From Rhodopseudomonas sp. (GTDB lineage Bacteria; Pseudomonadota; Alphaproteobacteria; Rhizobiales; Xanthobacteraceae), in assembly GCF_013377015.1 (NCBI RefSeq), contig NZ_JACABA010000003.1:93500-157499 (forward strand): a DNA stretch of 64,000 bases, written 5' to 3'. The translations under genes were made by a program, and so were the position numbers. Below, piece by piece: positions 48,543 through 60,929 of this stretch. The notes beneath the pieces are model-generated. The model searched no databases. It was not told where the DNA came from and was given only the letters and a program-made list of their open reading frames with translations. Position 1 is the first letter of the stretch. Each line of letters begins with the position of its first letter.

Positions 48543-49628
48543 ATGTACCAGAATACGCGTTCAGGCGGGCATTCGCCCGCATCGCCACGATATGAATCCA
48601 GCATCGCGCAGCGCGGGACAGCGCCGGTCGATCTGCGCAAGGATGCGCCGGTCGCGGTGATCGGCGCCGGCATCGCCGGAGCGTGGCAGGCGCTGCTGCT
48701 GGCCCGCGCCGGCCGCAAGGTCACGCTACACGAGCGCGGCGACGCGATCATGACCCAGGCCACCAGCCATTGGGCCGGCGGCATGCTGGCGCCCTATTGC
48801 GAGGCTGAGGGCGCCGAACCGATGATCGGCCAGATCGGGCTGCGCTCGCTGGAGATCTGGCGCAAGGAATTCCCCGAGACGCTGTTCAACGGCTCGCTGG
48901 TGGTGGCGCATCCGCGCGACCGCGCCGATTTCGAACGCTTCGCCAAGATGACCACGGGGCACCAGCGGCTCGACGCCGACGGCGTCGCCGAACTGGAGCC
49001 GGCGCTGCAAGGCCGCTTTCGCGAAGGCCTGTTCTTCCCCGACGAAGGCCATGTCGAGCCGCGGCTGGTGCTGGCCAAGCTGCACCAACGGCTGATCGAG
49101 GCCGGCGGCACCATCATCTTCGAATCCGAACAGGACCCCGCCGAGCTCGACGGCCTGGTGGTGGATTGCCGCGGCCTCGCCGCGCGCGACACCGCGCCGG
49201 AGCTGCGAGGCGTCAAGGGCGAGATGGTGGTGATCCGCACCGAGGAGGTGACGCTGTCGCGCCCGGTGCGCTTGATGCATCCGCGCTGGCCGCTCTACGT
49301 GATCCCGCGCGAGGACCATCACTTCATGCTCGGCGCCACCTCGATCGAGAGCGAGGACGAATTCGTCACGGTGCGCTCGGCGCTGGAACTGCTCAGCGCC
49401 GCCTATGCGGTGCATCCGGCTTTCGGCGAAGCCAAGATCGTCGAGATCGGCGCCGGCCTGCGCCCGGCATTTCCCGACCATCTGCCGCGCATCTCGCTCG
49501 GCAACAAACGGATCGCCGTCAACGGCCTGTACCGCCACGGCTTCCTGCTGGCCCCGGCGCTGGCGGAAATGACGCTGGCCTATGTCGAGCGCGGCGTGAT
49601 CGACAATCAGGTGATGCGATGCGTGTGA
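48543..49628 (+). CDS. thiO: Glycine oxidase/FAD-dependent thiamine synthesis protein ThiO
   Basis: FAD enzyme that oxidises glycine to dehydroglycine for thiazole synthesis. 361 residues. FAD motif VIGAGIAGAWQALLLARAG with G41, ATSHWAGGMLAPYCEAEG, VDCRGLAAR, KGEMVVIRTEEV, and ATSIESEDEF with LRPAFPDHLPRISLG in the C-terminal half. About 30 residues before the FAD motif are an unusual extension. First gene of the riboswitch-controlled operon thiO-thiS-thiG-thiE-thiC; it overlaps thiS by 10 bp. Confidence 0.94.
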   Translation: MYQNTRSGGHSPASPRYESSIAQRGTAPVDLRKDAPVAVIGAGIAGAWQALLLARAGRKVTLHERGDAIMTQATSHWAGGMLAPYCEAEGAEPMIGQIGLRSLEIWRKEFPETLFNGSLVVAHPRDRADFERFAKMTTGHQRLDADGVAELEPALQGRFREGLFFPDEGHVEPRLVLAKLHQRLIEAGGTIIFESEQDPAELDGLVVDCRGLAARDTAPELRGVKGEMVVIRTEEVTLSRPVRLMHPRWPLYVIPREDHHFMLGATSIESEDEFVTVRSALELLSAAYAVHPAFGEAKIVEIGAGLRPAFPDHLPRISLGNKRIAVNGLYRHGFLLAPALAEMTLAYVERGVIDNQVMRCV

Positions 49629-49813
49629 TCGTCAACGGCGAACCGCACGACATCGCCGCCGCCAGCATCGACGCGCTGCTGGCGGAGCTCGACTACGCCG
49701 GCCACGTCGCGGTGGCGGTGAATTTCGACGTCGTGCCGCGCGCGCGCTGGGCCGAGACGCCGCTCGCAGCCGGCGACGAGATCGAGATCATCACGCCGCG
49801 GCAGGGAGGATGA
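49619..49813 (+). CDS. thiS: Sulfur carrier protein ThiS
   Basis: Ubiquitin-like carrier that delivers sulfur as a C-terminal thiocarboxylate to ThiG. 64 residues, [12 protein letters not shown] at the N-terminus, [20 protein letters not shown] in the middle and ITPRQGG at the end; the terminal Gly-Gly is essential and present. The gene begins 10 bp before the thiO stop and is followed by a 163-bp gap holding a palindromic repeat. Confidence 0.94.
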   Translation: MRVIVNGEPHDIAAASIDALLAELDYAGHVAVAVNFDVVPRARWAETPLAAGDEIEIITPRQGG

Positions 49814-49838
49814 GGATGCGCTCGCGCCACTCCCCTCC

Positions 49839-49936
49839 GTCATCGCCCGGCTTGACCGGGCGACCCAGTATCCCAGAGCGCCAGCGTTCGACCGCGAGCG
49901 CTCTGCGATACTGGATCCCCGCTTTCGCGGGGTCGA
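49839..49936. repeat. Two-hairpin intergenic repeat, copy 2, between thiS and thiG
   Basis: Same family as 16791-16890, in the opposite orientation. Hairpins CGCCCGGCTTGACCGGGCG and ATCCCCGCTTTCGCGGGG, with the inward-facing ACCCAGTA and TACTGGAT. It lies between thiS and thiG in the middle of the operon, and could terminate, process or stabilise the mRNA there. Confidence 0.85.
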
Positions 49937-49976
49937 CACCGATGGAGTCTGGCGCGACCTTGCGGGAGCCACGCTC

Positions 49977-50759
49977 ATGCTGACCTTCTACGACAAGCAA
50001 TTTGCCTCGCGCCTCCTGATCGGCAGCGCGCTATATCCCTCGCCGGCGATCATGCAGGACGCGATCCGCGCCTCGGCGGCGCAGATCGTCACGGTGTCGC
50101 TGCGCCGCGAGGCCGCCGGCGGCAAGGCCGGCGATGTGTTCTGGTCGCTGATCCGCGAGCTCGACGTCACCGTGCTGCCGAACACCGCGGGCTGCCGCAG
50201 CGTCCGCGAGGCGGTGACCACCGCCAAACTGGCGCGCGAATTGTTCGGCACCAGCTGGATCAAGCTCGAAGTGATCGCCGACAACGACACGCTGCAGCCC
50301 GACGTCATTGGTCTCGTCGAAGCCGCCACGCTCCTGATCAAGGACGGCTTCGAGGTGTTCCCCTATTGCACCGAGGATTTGTCCGTCGCGCTGCGGCTGG
50401 TCGATGCCGGCTGCAAGGTGGTGATGCCCTGGGCGGCGCCGATCGGCAGCGCGCGCGGCATCGTCAATCGCGATGCGCTGAAGCTGCTGCGCGACCGGCT
50501 GCCCGATATCACCCTGGTGGTCGACGCCGGGCTCGGCGCGCCGAGCCACGCCGCCGAGGCGATGGAGCTCGGCTTCGACGCCGTGCTGCTCAACACCGCG
50601 ATCGCCAAGGCCGAAGACCCGGTGGCGATGGCGCGGGCGTTCCGGCTCGCAGTCGAGGCCGGCCGCACCGGCTATCAGGCGGGCCTGATGGGCGCGCGCG
50701 ATTTCGCCTCTCCTTCCACTCCAGTGATCGGGACACCGTTCTGGCATGCCGTATCCTGA
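49977..50759 (+). CDS. thiG: Thiazole synthase ThiG
   Basis: Makes the thiazole phosphate from deoxyxylulose-5-phosphate, dehydroglycine and the ThiS thiocarboxylate. 260 residues. Schiff-base Lys is K96 in [12 protein letters not shown] appears in [16 protein letters not shown] and [13 protein letters not shown] binds phosphate. Start ATG 49977 directly follows the repeat. It overlaps thiE by 14 bp. Confidence 0.96.
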   Translation: MLTFYDKQFASRLLIGSALYPSPAIMQDAIRASAAQIVTVSLRREAAGGKAGDVFWSLIRELDVTVLPNTAGCRSVREAVTTAKLARELFGTSWIKLEVIADNDTLQPDVIGLVEAATLLIKDGFEVFPYCTEDLSVALRLVDAGCKVVMPWAAPIGSARGIVNRDALKLLRDRLPDITLVVDAGLGAPSHAAEAMELGFDAVLLNTAIAKAEDPVAMARAFRLAVEAGRTGYQAGLMGARDFASPSTPVIGTPFWHAVS

Positions 50760-51354
50760 TCGCTTCTATCCGGTGGTCGACAGCATCAGTTGGGTGCAAC
50801 GCCTCGCCGCGCTCGGCGTCGGCACGATTCAGCTGCGCGCCAAGGAGCTCGACGACGGCGCAGCCTTGCAGCTGGTCACCGACGCGCTGGAGGCGACCAA
50901 GAACACGACCGTCAAGCTGGTGATCAATGATTACTGGCGCGCCGCGATCGTCGCCGGCGCCAAGCATCTGCATCTCGGCCAGGAAGATCTCGCCGACGCC
51001 GACGTGAACAAAATCCGTCGCGCCGGGTTGACGCTGGGACTGTCGACCCACGACGACGAGGAGCTGGAGACAGCGCTACGTGCCAATCCGGACTACATCG
51101 CGCTCGGGCCGATCTTCCCGACCACGCTGAAATCGATGCGCTTCGCGCCGCAGGGCATTGCGAAGATCACCGACTGGAAAAAGCGGATCGGCAATATTCC
51201 GCTGGTCGCGATCGGCGGCATCAAGCTGGAACAGGCGGCGGAAATCTACGCCGCCGGCGCCGACTCGATCGCGGTGGTCAGCGACGTGACGCAGAACGAC
51301 GATCCCGACGCGCGGGTGCGCGCCTGGCTTGGACAAGCCGCGGAGGCGGCCTGA
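50746..51354 (+). CDS. thiE: Thiamine-phosphate synthase ThiE
   Basis: Joins HMP-pyrophosphate and thiazole phosphate to thiamine phosphate. 202 residues. TIM-barrel motifs [16 protein letters not shown] (phosphate-binding Asn and Asp), [29 protein letters not shown] and VAIGGIKLE with AVVSDV near the end. It starts inside thiG; 172 bp with another palindromic repeat separate it from thiC. Confidence 0.95.
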   Translation: MPYPDRFYPVVDSISWVQRLAALGVGTIQLRAKELDDGAALQLVTDALEATKNTTVKLVINDYWRAAIVAGAKHLHLGQEDLADADVNKIRRAGLTLGLSTHDDEELETALRANPDYIALGPIFPTTLKSMRFAPQGIAKITDWKKRIGNIPLVAIGGIKLEQAAEIYAAGADSIAVVSDVTQNDDPDARVRAWLGQAAEAA

Positions 51355-51378
51355 AGATGAAAAGCGATGCCTCTCAAC

Positions 51379-51461
51379 GTCATTGCGAGGAGCCCTTGCG
51401 ACGAAGCAATCCAGCCTTTCTGCGTAGCCCCTGGATTGCTTCGCTTCGCTCGCAATGACGG
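51379..51461. repeat. Palindromic intergenic repeat, second family, between thiE and thiC
   Basis: Element with ends GTCATTGCGAGGAGC and GCTCGCAATGACGG and inner arms GAAGCAATCCAG and CTGGATTGCTTC, so it can fold as one long interrupted hairpin. The type is frequent in Bradyrhizobium-related genomes as I recall. It is a different family from the ones at 16791 and 551. Confidence 0.75.
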
Positions 51462-51466
51462 ATTGA

Positions 51467-53579
<2,113 letters not shown>

Positions 53580-54280
53580 GCTCGGAGGCGGCGAAGCCGC
53601 TCCGCCTCTACTTCGTTAGGTCTCGACAAATGCCATTGTTCAGCTGATCTTGGAGATACGCCCCGGCCAATCGCCGGGTGGCTCATGATAGCTCCTATGA
53701 CGCTGAACGATGCAGAATGAGCATAGCCGACTGATCGCGTCTGCGGCGAAGGCAGCGCTGGCGCCGCTCGGCTGTGTCCGCAAGGGCCGGTCTCGGGTCT
53801 GGTATGCGGACCAGCGGTTTTGGGCGATCTGGATCGAATTCCAGCCCAGCGGATGGAGCAAGGGGAGCTATCTCAATGTCGGCGCCCGGTATTTTTGGGG
53901 TGCTAGTCGGGGACTTGGATTTAGCCACCGCCCTGTCGACTTCATCCCGTTTCAAAGCGCCGAACAATTCAATCCGTTGATCCAGACCATGGCGGGGGTC
54001 GCGGCGCGCGAGGTGATCGCGATGCGCGAACGATTCAGAACCCCCTCGGACATCCTGCGTGACATGCTGGCTTCGCCGCTCCGTGACGGCTGGCCGGTCT
54101 ATGACGCTGCAATCGCATCGTGGCTTGCCGGAGAAGTCGATCAATCACGCGCCCTTTTCCAACGGATCGCCGAGTGGCCGACTTACGGGTACGACTGGGA
54201 GCAAAGGCTGAAGGAGTCCAGCGCTGCGCTTGCTGCGCTACTGGACCGCCCCCAAGCGTTTCGGTCCGCCATTCTGGACA

Positions 54281-55669
<1,389 letters not shown>

Positions 55670-55836
55670 TCCGGAAGTCAGCGACGCCGTCGCTACACCC
55701 TACGTATCACTGGCGCTTGGCCGATGGCGAAAGGCGGCCGGCGGCATCCATGCCCGCACGGCGTCCCGATACCGGCACGCAATCAGTTGCCTCCCACTGC
55801 GCGATCTACTACCTTTGCGTGCAAGGGGGCTTCGGG

Positions 55837-56469
55837 ATGCGTGTGGCGTATCGCGTCGTCGCGGGGATCAGTTTGGGCCTGCTCGCTGGCTGCGTCACGC
55901 AGCAGCAACAGGCGGTTATTCTCTCGCAACGGCAGTCCGCTTTCGAGACGCCGCTCGACGGCAAGTGGCGCAAGGCCCATGAATCCCGCCCGATCGCGAT
56001 CCTGCTCGGCCGCGCCGAGACGACGGCCATCATCGGCCCACGCCGCGCCGCGCTGGAAGCAAGCTGCTCTGGCGGCAAGCCGCGCATCCGCCTGGCCTAC
56101 GACGTCGGGCTGCGCAGCGGGCCGATTTCGGTGTCGTATCATTTCAACGATTCAGCCGTCGACCAGGCCGGGCGCGTGCTGGTGCGCGGCCAGCGCCGCA
56201 ACATCGTGGTGATCGACTATCAGCCCACCGCCACGGCCTTCCTCGCCGATCTGCGCACAGCGACCAAGCTGGAGGTGCGGGTGTCGCGCATGCCCTTCGA
56301 GCTGCACGACGCGCATTTCCGCTGGGACCCCCAGGACGCCGTCCTCGCCGGCGTGCTGGCGGCCTGTCAGGGATCGACGCCCGACGACAAGCGGCACAAA
56401 CAGCCAGCTCCGGATGACACCGACGAGCCGCTCGACGACGCGATCAGGGACGTGTTGCCGGAGACGTAG
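55837..56469 (+). CDS. Hypothetical lipoprotein
   Basis: 210 residues from ATG 55837; the frame is open 40 codons further upstream. Signal ends in lipobox LLAGC with cysteine at residue 18. The mature part has ILLGRAETTAIIGPRRAALEASC, KPRIRLAYDVGLRSGPISVSYHF and FLADLRTATKLEVRVSRMPF, beta-rich and without a domain that I recognise. Asp-rich C-terminus. It may belong to the ancestral neighbourhood of thiC rather than the island. Upstream 55670-55836 holds nothing else. Confidence 0.7.
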   Translation: MRVAYRVVAGISLGLLAGCVTQQQQAVILSQRQSAFETPLDGKWRKAHESRPIAILLGRAETTAIIGPRRAALEASCSGGKPRIRLAYDVGLRSGPISVSYHFNDSAVDQAGRVLVRGQRRNIVVIDYQPTATAFLADLRTATKLEVRVSRMPFELHDAHFRWDPQDAVLAGVLAACQGSTPDDKRHKQPAPDDTDEPLDDAIRDVLPET

Positions 56470-56574
56470 CAAGCGTAGTCCGCATGACCGAAGCTATATG
56501 CGGGATTGACGGCACCCCGCATGTCGCTGTGCTCATGTGGGCTACTTGCTGGCTATCCGCGCGCGGACATCTTG

Positions 56575-56907
56575 TTACAGAAACCTCGCATCGTCTCCTT
56601 GCAAGAGATCGCGAATACTGGCCGGCACGGGGAATCCGTAGCCCTTGCCACGCTCGAGCCAGATCAATCTGCCAGATTCATGCTGGTCGCTGGCATAAAG
56701 TTCTGCGCCGATCATTTGCATCGCAAACAACAACGCCTGGATGGGATCGATCCCGACGGCGTATTTCTGTTGCGGCTCGGACGTCCAACCAATTTCGAAA
56801 CGGCAGATCCAGTCGGGATCCGCCCGCTCGGGCGCAAAGATCGTGACTGGAACGTCGATATTTTCGGTGTCGGACGCAATCTTCAGGATTCGCGTAGCAA
56901 TGATCAT
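56575..56907 (-). CDS. DUF6968-like protein A, candidate immunity protein
   Basis: 110 residues. Starts MIIATRILKIA, then VPVTIFAPE, CRFEIGW, GIDPIQALLFAMQMIGAELYASDQHESGRLIW and ends GYGFPVPASIRDLLQGDDARFL. The protein at 62043-62372 has the same layout and roughly 60 % identity by eye. I recall the family as DUF6968, moderately sure. It begins 11 bp after the stop of the toxin-like gene on the same strand, so it could be its antidote. No signal or membrane segment. Confidence 0.7.
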   Translation of the reverse strand: MIIATRILKIASDTENIDVPVTIFAPERADPDWICRFEIGWTSEPQQKYAVGIDPIQALLFAMQMIGAELYASDQHESGRLIWLERGKGYGFPVPASIRDLLQGDDARFL

Positions 56908-56918
56908 CGTCGCAGCTT

Positions 56919-57290
56919 TCAAAAACTGAGCGGAGGAAGCGGCTTTCCAGAAATGCAATTGGCATAGCGTTCCATGGCCTGGCCGCGACAGACTGCGCGA
57001 CGTGAGGCAGGGATGACGGCATTGCAACGCATGGTGTCTATCTGGAATTGATTCCAACAATAGGCCGCCGACGGCTTTGCCGCGGCGAGCAGGACGTCGG
57101 ACGAGCGACTGCTCCGCGGCGAGGCTCCATCGATCGTCCACTTCCCAAGGTCATTGCGGAGTTGAGCGGGATTGTACCCGGCCTTGATCGTAGCTCTCAG
57201 CAATTTCGAGTATTTCAAACTGACCTTGATATCGGCCAGTTCCTGCTTCCAGCGTAGCAGGTGACTTCTCTCTTCAAGTAGTGACTGCAT
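56919..57290 (-). CDS. Putative toxin, second member: same N-terminal module, Cys-rich C-terminus
   Basis: 123 residues from ATG 57290, with GGGAG upstream. N-terminus (SLLEERSHLLRWKQELADIKVSLKYSKLLRATIKAG, YNPAQLRNDLGKWT) is the same module as in the nuclease toxin at 54281-55057, but the C-terminal 60 residues are unrelated: four cysteines (C78, C89, C101, C112) in YCWNQFQIDTMRCN, CRGQAMERYANCISG and the end KPLPPLSF. It is followed by a DUF6968-like gene. Activity unknown; the variable tail after a constant head suggests a polymorphic toxin. Confidence 0.6.
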   Translation of the reverse strand: MQSLLEERSHLLRWKQELADIKVSLKYSKLLRATIKAGYNPAQLRNDLGKWTIDGASPRSSRSSDVLLAAAKPSAAYCWNQFQIDTMRCNAVIPASRRAVCRGQAMERYANCISGKPLPPLSF

Positions 57291-57316
57291 CCGGCATACT
57301 CCCAAAGAACGCTCTT

Positions 57317-57345
57317 TGGATAGCGGACTTTATTCCTATTGCCAA
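57317..57345 (-). promoter_or_regulatory. Promoter of the second toxin-like gene
   Basis: On the minus strand TTGGCA (57345-57340), 17 bp, TATCCA (57322-57317). The block TTGGCAATAGGAATAAA is the same as before the nuclease-toxin gene but for one base. The transcript would start about 20 nt upstream of the ATG. Confidence 0.7.
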
Positions 57346-57352
57346 CCCGTTC

Positions 57353-58642
57353 CTACGCTTCGGCCGCTTCCTTCACCCTCGCCCCCGGCGCAATCGTCGG
57401 CGGCGCCGCGTTCAGCGTCTCGATTGCGAATCCCGCCGCGGCCTTGTAGCCGGCCATGAACGCCGCGCGTTCCGCCGGCGGGATCACGTCGTCGATATTG
57501 TCGAAGGTGCCGCCGCAGCGCTCGTCGACCAGGTTCAACAGGCCGAACGGGCCGGCGCCGCGGTTGCGCAGGATCAGTTGCGAGATCGGGCCGCAGAGTT
57601 TCTGGTCGAACGCGGCGAGCGCGGCTTCGCTGGCGCCGTGCGCGACCATCGCGGCGCCGAGTTCGCGGGCGTCGATGATGGCCTGGCTGGCGCCGTTGGA
57701 GCCGGTCGGGTACATCGCATGCGCGGCGTCGCCGAGCAGCAGCACCGGGCCGTCGCGCCAGGTCGACACCGGATCGCGGTCGATCATCGGATTCTCGAAC
57801 GCGCCGTCGGCGCCGCGGATCAGCGCCGGCACGTCGAGCCAGTCCCACACCCAGCCGTCGAAATGATGCGCGAAGTCGCTGACCGGCACCTGACGGAACC
57901 AGCCCTGCTGCTTCCAGCCCTCGGCATTGTCGAGCGTGACCTCGGCGATCCAGTTGATGGTCGACAGCCCGGTCGCGGGATCCGGATGCGAGATCGGATA
58001 GAACACCACGCGCTGGCGATGGGTGCCCAGCCCGACGAACGAGGCGCCGCCGCGGATCGGCTTGGCTTGCGTGGTGCCGCGCCACATCAGCGCGCCGCCC
58101 CAATGGATCGGCGGCTGGTCCGGATGCATCTGGGCGCGGATCGCCGAGTGGATGCCGTCGGCGCCGATCAGCAGCGCGCCGTGGTCTTCCGAAATGGCGC
58201 CGTCCGCGTGCTCGATCCGCACTGTGACGCCATCGGCGGTCTTGCTGTAACCCGTAACGCGGCAGCCGAGCCGCATCGCATCGGCGCCGAGCCGCGCCAC
58301 CACCGCGTCGTGCAGCAGCATGTGAAACTGACCGCGATGCACCGCATATTGCGGCCAGCGGTAGCCGGCGCCTTTTCCACGCGGCTCCGAATAAATATCA
58401 TTGCCGTTGAGGCCGACCAGCGCCCATTCCTGTGCCGGCAGACCGACGCGATCGAGTTCGGCCTCGCCGATGCCGAGATCGCCGAGTTCGCGCACCGCAT
58501 TGGGCTGCAGGTTGATGCCGACGCCGAGCGGGCGCATCTCGCGGCTCGCCTCATAGACCACGCAGGGCACGCCGATCTGATGCAGCGTCAGCGCCGTCAC
58601 GAGCCCGCCGATGCCGCCGCCGGCGATGATCACTTTGGTCAT
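57353..58642 (-). CDS. FAD-dependent monooxygenase (UbiH/salicylate hydroxylase-like)
   Basis: 429 residues from ATG 58642. FAD motif IIAGGGIGGLVTAL at residues 5-18, DG fingerprint GALLIGADGIHSAIR, and the GD motif LLLGDAAHAMYPTGSNGASQAI near residue 290. Group A flavoprotein monooxygenases of this type hydroxylate aromatic or related substrates with NAD(P)H and O2. Neighbours give no substrate. The frame is open 23 codons further upstream but MTKVIIAGGG is the expected start. Confidence 0.87.
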   Translation of the reverse strand: MTKVIIAGGGIGGLVTALTLHQIGVPCVVYEASREMRPLGVGINLQPNAVRELGDLGIGEAELDRVGLPAQEWALVGLNGNDIYSEPRGKGAGYRWPQYAVHRGQFHMLLHDAVVARLGADAMRLGCRVTGYSKTADGVTVRIEHADGAISEDHGALLIGADGIHSAIRAQMHPDQPPIHWGGALMWRGTTQAKPIRGGASFVGLGTHRQRVVFYPISHPDPATGLSTINWIAEVTLDNAEGWKQQGWFRQVPVSDFAHHFDGWVWDWLDVPALIRGADGAFENPMIDRDPVSTWRDGPVLLLGDAAHAMYPTGSNGASQAIIDARELGAAMVAHGASEAALAAFDQKLCGPISQLILRNRGAGPFGLLNLVDERCGGTFDNIDDVIPPAERAAFMAGYKAAAGFAIETLNAAPPTIAPGARVKEAAEA

Positions 58643-58735
58643 GAGACGCTTCCCCGCACTCGGTTTGCCCCGGTTGCGGGATGCTCTAGCCAGCAATGGC
58701 CAGCGAGGCAAGCCGGCGCGGGCGAGTGGCGGCGC

Positions 58736-59065
58736 TCAACGCGGTTTCAGGCCGGTGGTCGCCGAAACCGGGCCGTCCGGTCGCCAGTTGTGGTCGAAGT
58801 GGTGGGGACGATGATAATCGGCGGGACCGCCGCCATAGGCGTAGGGCGGGGCCTGGGTCGGGCCTTCATGGCCGTGCAGGCGGCCGGTCGGCAGCTGGAT
58901 CGCCGGGCCGGCGGTCGGGCCGTTCGACATTCCGCCGTGGTGCCCCAGCGAGGCGGCATGGGCCGGTGGCGCGAGAGACAATGTGGACATCGCCAGCAAT
59001 CCAGCCACAATGGCGCAACGGCCGGTCGTCCAGATCGAAACGGACAGGGACTTGGATATCGCCAC
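58736..59065 (-). CDS. Small exported His/Pro/Gly-rich protein
   Basis: 109 residues from GTG 59065, which has GGAGG 8 nt upstream; no in-frame ATG gives a good start. Signal peptide with AHAAS cleavage near residue 34-36, then SLGHHGG, GPTAGPAIQLPTG, GHEGPTQAPPYAYGGGPADYHRPHHFDHNW. His-rich stretches suggest metal binding. No known family. It is separate from the upstream monooxygenase and divergent from the RidA gene by 160 bp. Confidence 0.65.
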   Translation of the reverse strand: MAISKSLSVSIWTTGRCAIVAGLLAMSTLSLAPPAHAASLGHHGGMSNGPTAGPAIQLPTGRLHGHEGPTQAPPYAYGGGPADYHRPHHFDHNWRPDGPVSATTGLKPR

Positions 59066-59225
59066 GATCGTATCCTCCGAGTGAGTTGTTATAGCGAATT
59101 GGTAGCGTCCCGACCCAACCGCGTTCACACCGGGCGAAAAGGTCGCAGGTTGCAGCCGGACCTCGATCGCGCCCAGACAAACACCGCCTCCCCGCACGAT
59201 ATCGCACCCACAGAGGAAACTCCCG

Positions 59226-59603
59226 ATGCCGATCCAGCATTTCCCCGCCAGCACCGGCGCGCCGCCGCTGTCGTCCGCCGCGCGCGTCGGCGATCTGCTG
59301 TTCATTTCCGGCACGCCCGGCTTCGACGACAACCGCCAGCTGCCGGACGATTTCGCCGCTCAGTTCGGCTTCGTGGTGAAGGGGCTGCAGCGTATTTTGC
59401 AACAGGCCGGCGCGACGATGCGCCATCTCGTCAAGGTCAATGTGCTGCTGACGCGGGCTTCCGACGTCGCCGCCATGAACAAGCTCTATGCCGAGGCGTT
59501 CGGGCCGGCCCCCTATCCGGCGCGCACCACCTGCGTGGTGCAGGCGCTGCCCGATCCAAAGATGCTGATCGAGATTGAGGCCGTGGCCGCGCTGGCGGGG
59601 TAG
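59226..59603 (+). CDS. RidA-family protein
   Basis: 125 residues. Trimeric YjgF/YER057c/UK114 fold: LLFISGTPGFDD, GFVVKGLQRILQQAGATMRHLVKVNVLLT, AFGPAPYPARTTCVV with R100 and IEIEAVAAL with E118, the residues that bind the carboxylate of enamine/imine intermediates in RidA. Most members hydrolyse reactive 2-aminoacrylate-like imines; this one has GAPPLSS near the N-terminus in place of the usual loop, so it may belong to another subgroup. Confidence 0.88.
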   Translation: MPIQHFPASTGAPPLSSAARVGDLLFISGTPGFDDNRQLPDDFAAQFGFVVKGLQRILQQAGATMRHLVKVNVLLTRASDVAAMNKLYAEAFGPAPYPARTTCVVQALPDPKMLIEIEAVAALAG

Positions 59604-59783
59604 CCTCTGTCGCACTGGAGGCGGCCACGACGCTGTCCTTGACCGACGTCAAATCCGCGTCGCGATCGCCCTGCCAGACTACAAATTGTTCTCCGGTAAA
59701 ACTATCCCGATGACGCAGGTTCGGCTTTGAGCTGCGCGGATTTGGCGTTAGGTTCCACCGTCAATCCTCGCAACAGGTGCGTC

Positions 59784-60788
59784 GTGCTGCGCAAAGCCTT
59801 TCTGAGAATATTCTCGGCGCATCCGGTCGAGACTATCGCCGCCTGCACCGGTCTATTCATGATCGTGCTCGGCGTGGCGCTCGGTACCCAGAGCGGCTGG
59901 GTGTGGTTCTGGGGCCAGATCTCGGCGGTGTTCGGCGCCAGCCTGACGACGCTGGCGATCGTCTGGACAGTGCGGCAACGCACCGCCGAAACCCGGGTGG
60001 CGGCCAATCTCGACGTGCTGGCGCGCCAGCTCGAAACCTCGATCAGCCAGATCCACAAATCGGTGAAGAGCGGCCGCGACGAGCAACTGCCCCCTGCGGT
60101 GTATCTGGCGCAGCTCGAACAATGCGTCGACAATCTGATCGGCGTCAGCCATGAGCTCGGCGAGATCACCGGACGGCCGATGCCCTACGACGTGATCGAG
60201 ATGCTGACGACGCGGCACACGCTGCAGATCGAGGCGCATCTCACCGACGGCAAGCCGGACGAACGCAAGCTGGTGACCGAGACCGACACCTGCCCGAGTT
60301 GCAAGAAGACCGTCCAATTCCAGATCGGCAACCAGCCGGGCGACAGCGCCAAGCCGACCTGCGAGCATTGCGGCCAGCGCTTTCACGCCCATCGCAGCAC
60401 CAATGGCAGCGTGTTCCTGCGGCTGCCGGGCGCCTCGCAATTCACCCGCGCGGTGTCGGTGTCGTGCCCGGTCTGCGCCAGTAAGATCCCGGCGAATATC
60501 GATCAGGCCAAGCAGCATTCCGAGGCGCGGTTCTGCTTCTCCTGCGGCGCCAAGGTCAGCATCGATCCAGTCAGCCACGCCTGCACGCTGATCAGCAAGC
60601 AGGACAAGCTCGCCGGCCGGTTCGACAGCGCCGGCGGCTTCATCTGCGAAAAATGCAACGAGCCGGCATTGGTGCTGACCTCCAACATCAACGGCACCTT
60701 CGCAATCTGCCGCAAGGACGACGCGCTGGTGGTGCTGCCGGCCTCCACCTCCGCCGCGCAAGCCGCGCCGAAAACCGACGCGGCGTAG
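59784..60788 (+). CDS. Membrane-anchored zinc-ribbon protein
   Basis: 334 residues. Two hydrophobic segments near the N-terminus (IAACTGLFMIVLGVAL, FWGQISAVFGASLTTLAIVW), a helical middle (LARQLETSISQIHKSVKSGR), then a cysteine-rich cytoplasmic or periplasmic part with five CxxC pairs: C170/C173, C193/C196, C228/C231, C251/C254, C288/C291, so at least two complete zinc ribbons and one half. GTG 59784 is the start with AGG upstream; a TTG 57 nt earlier is possible. I do not recognise the family; role unknown. Confidence 0.75.
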   Translation: MLRKAFLRIFSAHPVETIAACTGLFMIVLGVALGTQSGWVWFWGQISAVFGASLTTLAIVWTVRQRTAETRVAANLDVLARQLETSISQIHKSVKSGRDEQLPPAVYLAQLEQCVDNLIGVSHELGEITGRPMPYDVIEMLTTRHTLQIEAHLTDGKPDERKLVTETDTCPSCKKTVQFQIGNQPGDSAKPTCEHCGQRFHAHRSTNGSVFLRLPGASQFTRAVSVSCPVCASKIPANIDQAKQHSEARFCFSCGAKVSIDPVSHACTLISKQDKLAGRFDSAGGFICEKCNEPALVLTSNINGTFAICRKDDALVVLPASTSAAQAAPKTDAA

Positions 60789-60929
60789 CGCACCTTCCGC
60801 GCCCTCACCTGCCCATCCTGCATTGCAGCGCAGTACGCGACGACGTCCGATGGCGCGTCGTGGCCACATCGTGGTATCATTTTTTGAGCGGCCCAAACAA
60901 CGAGGCTGCATGCGGGGAGACGCATCGAC

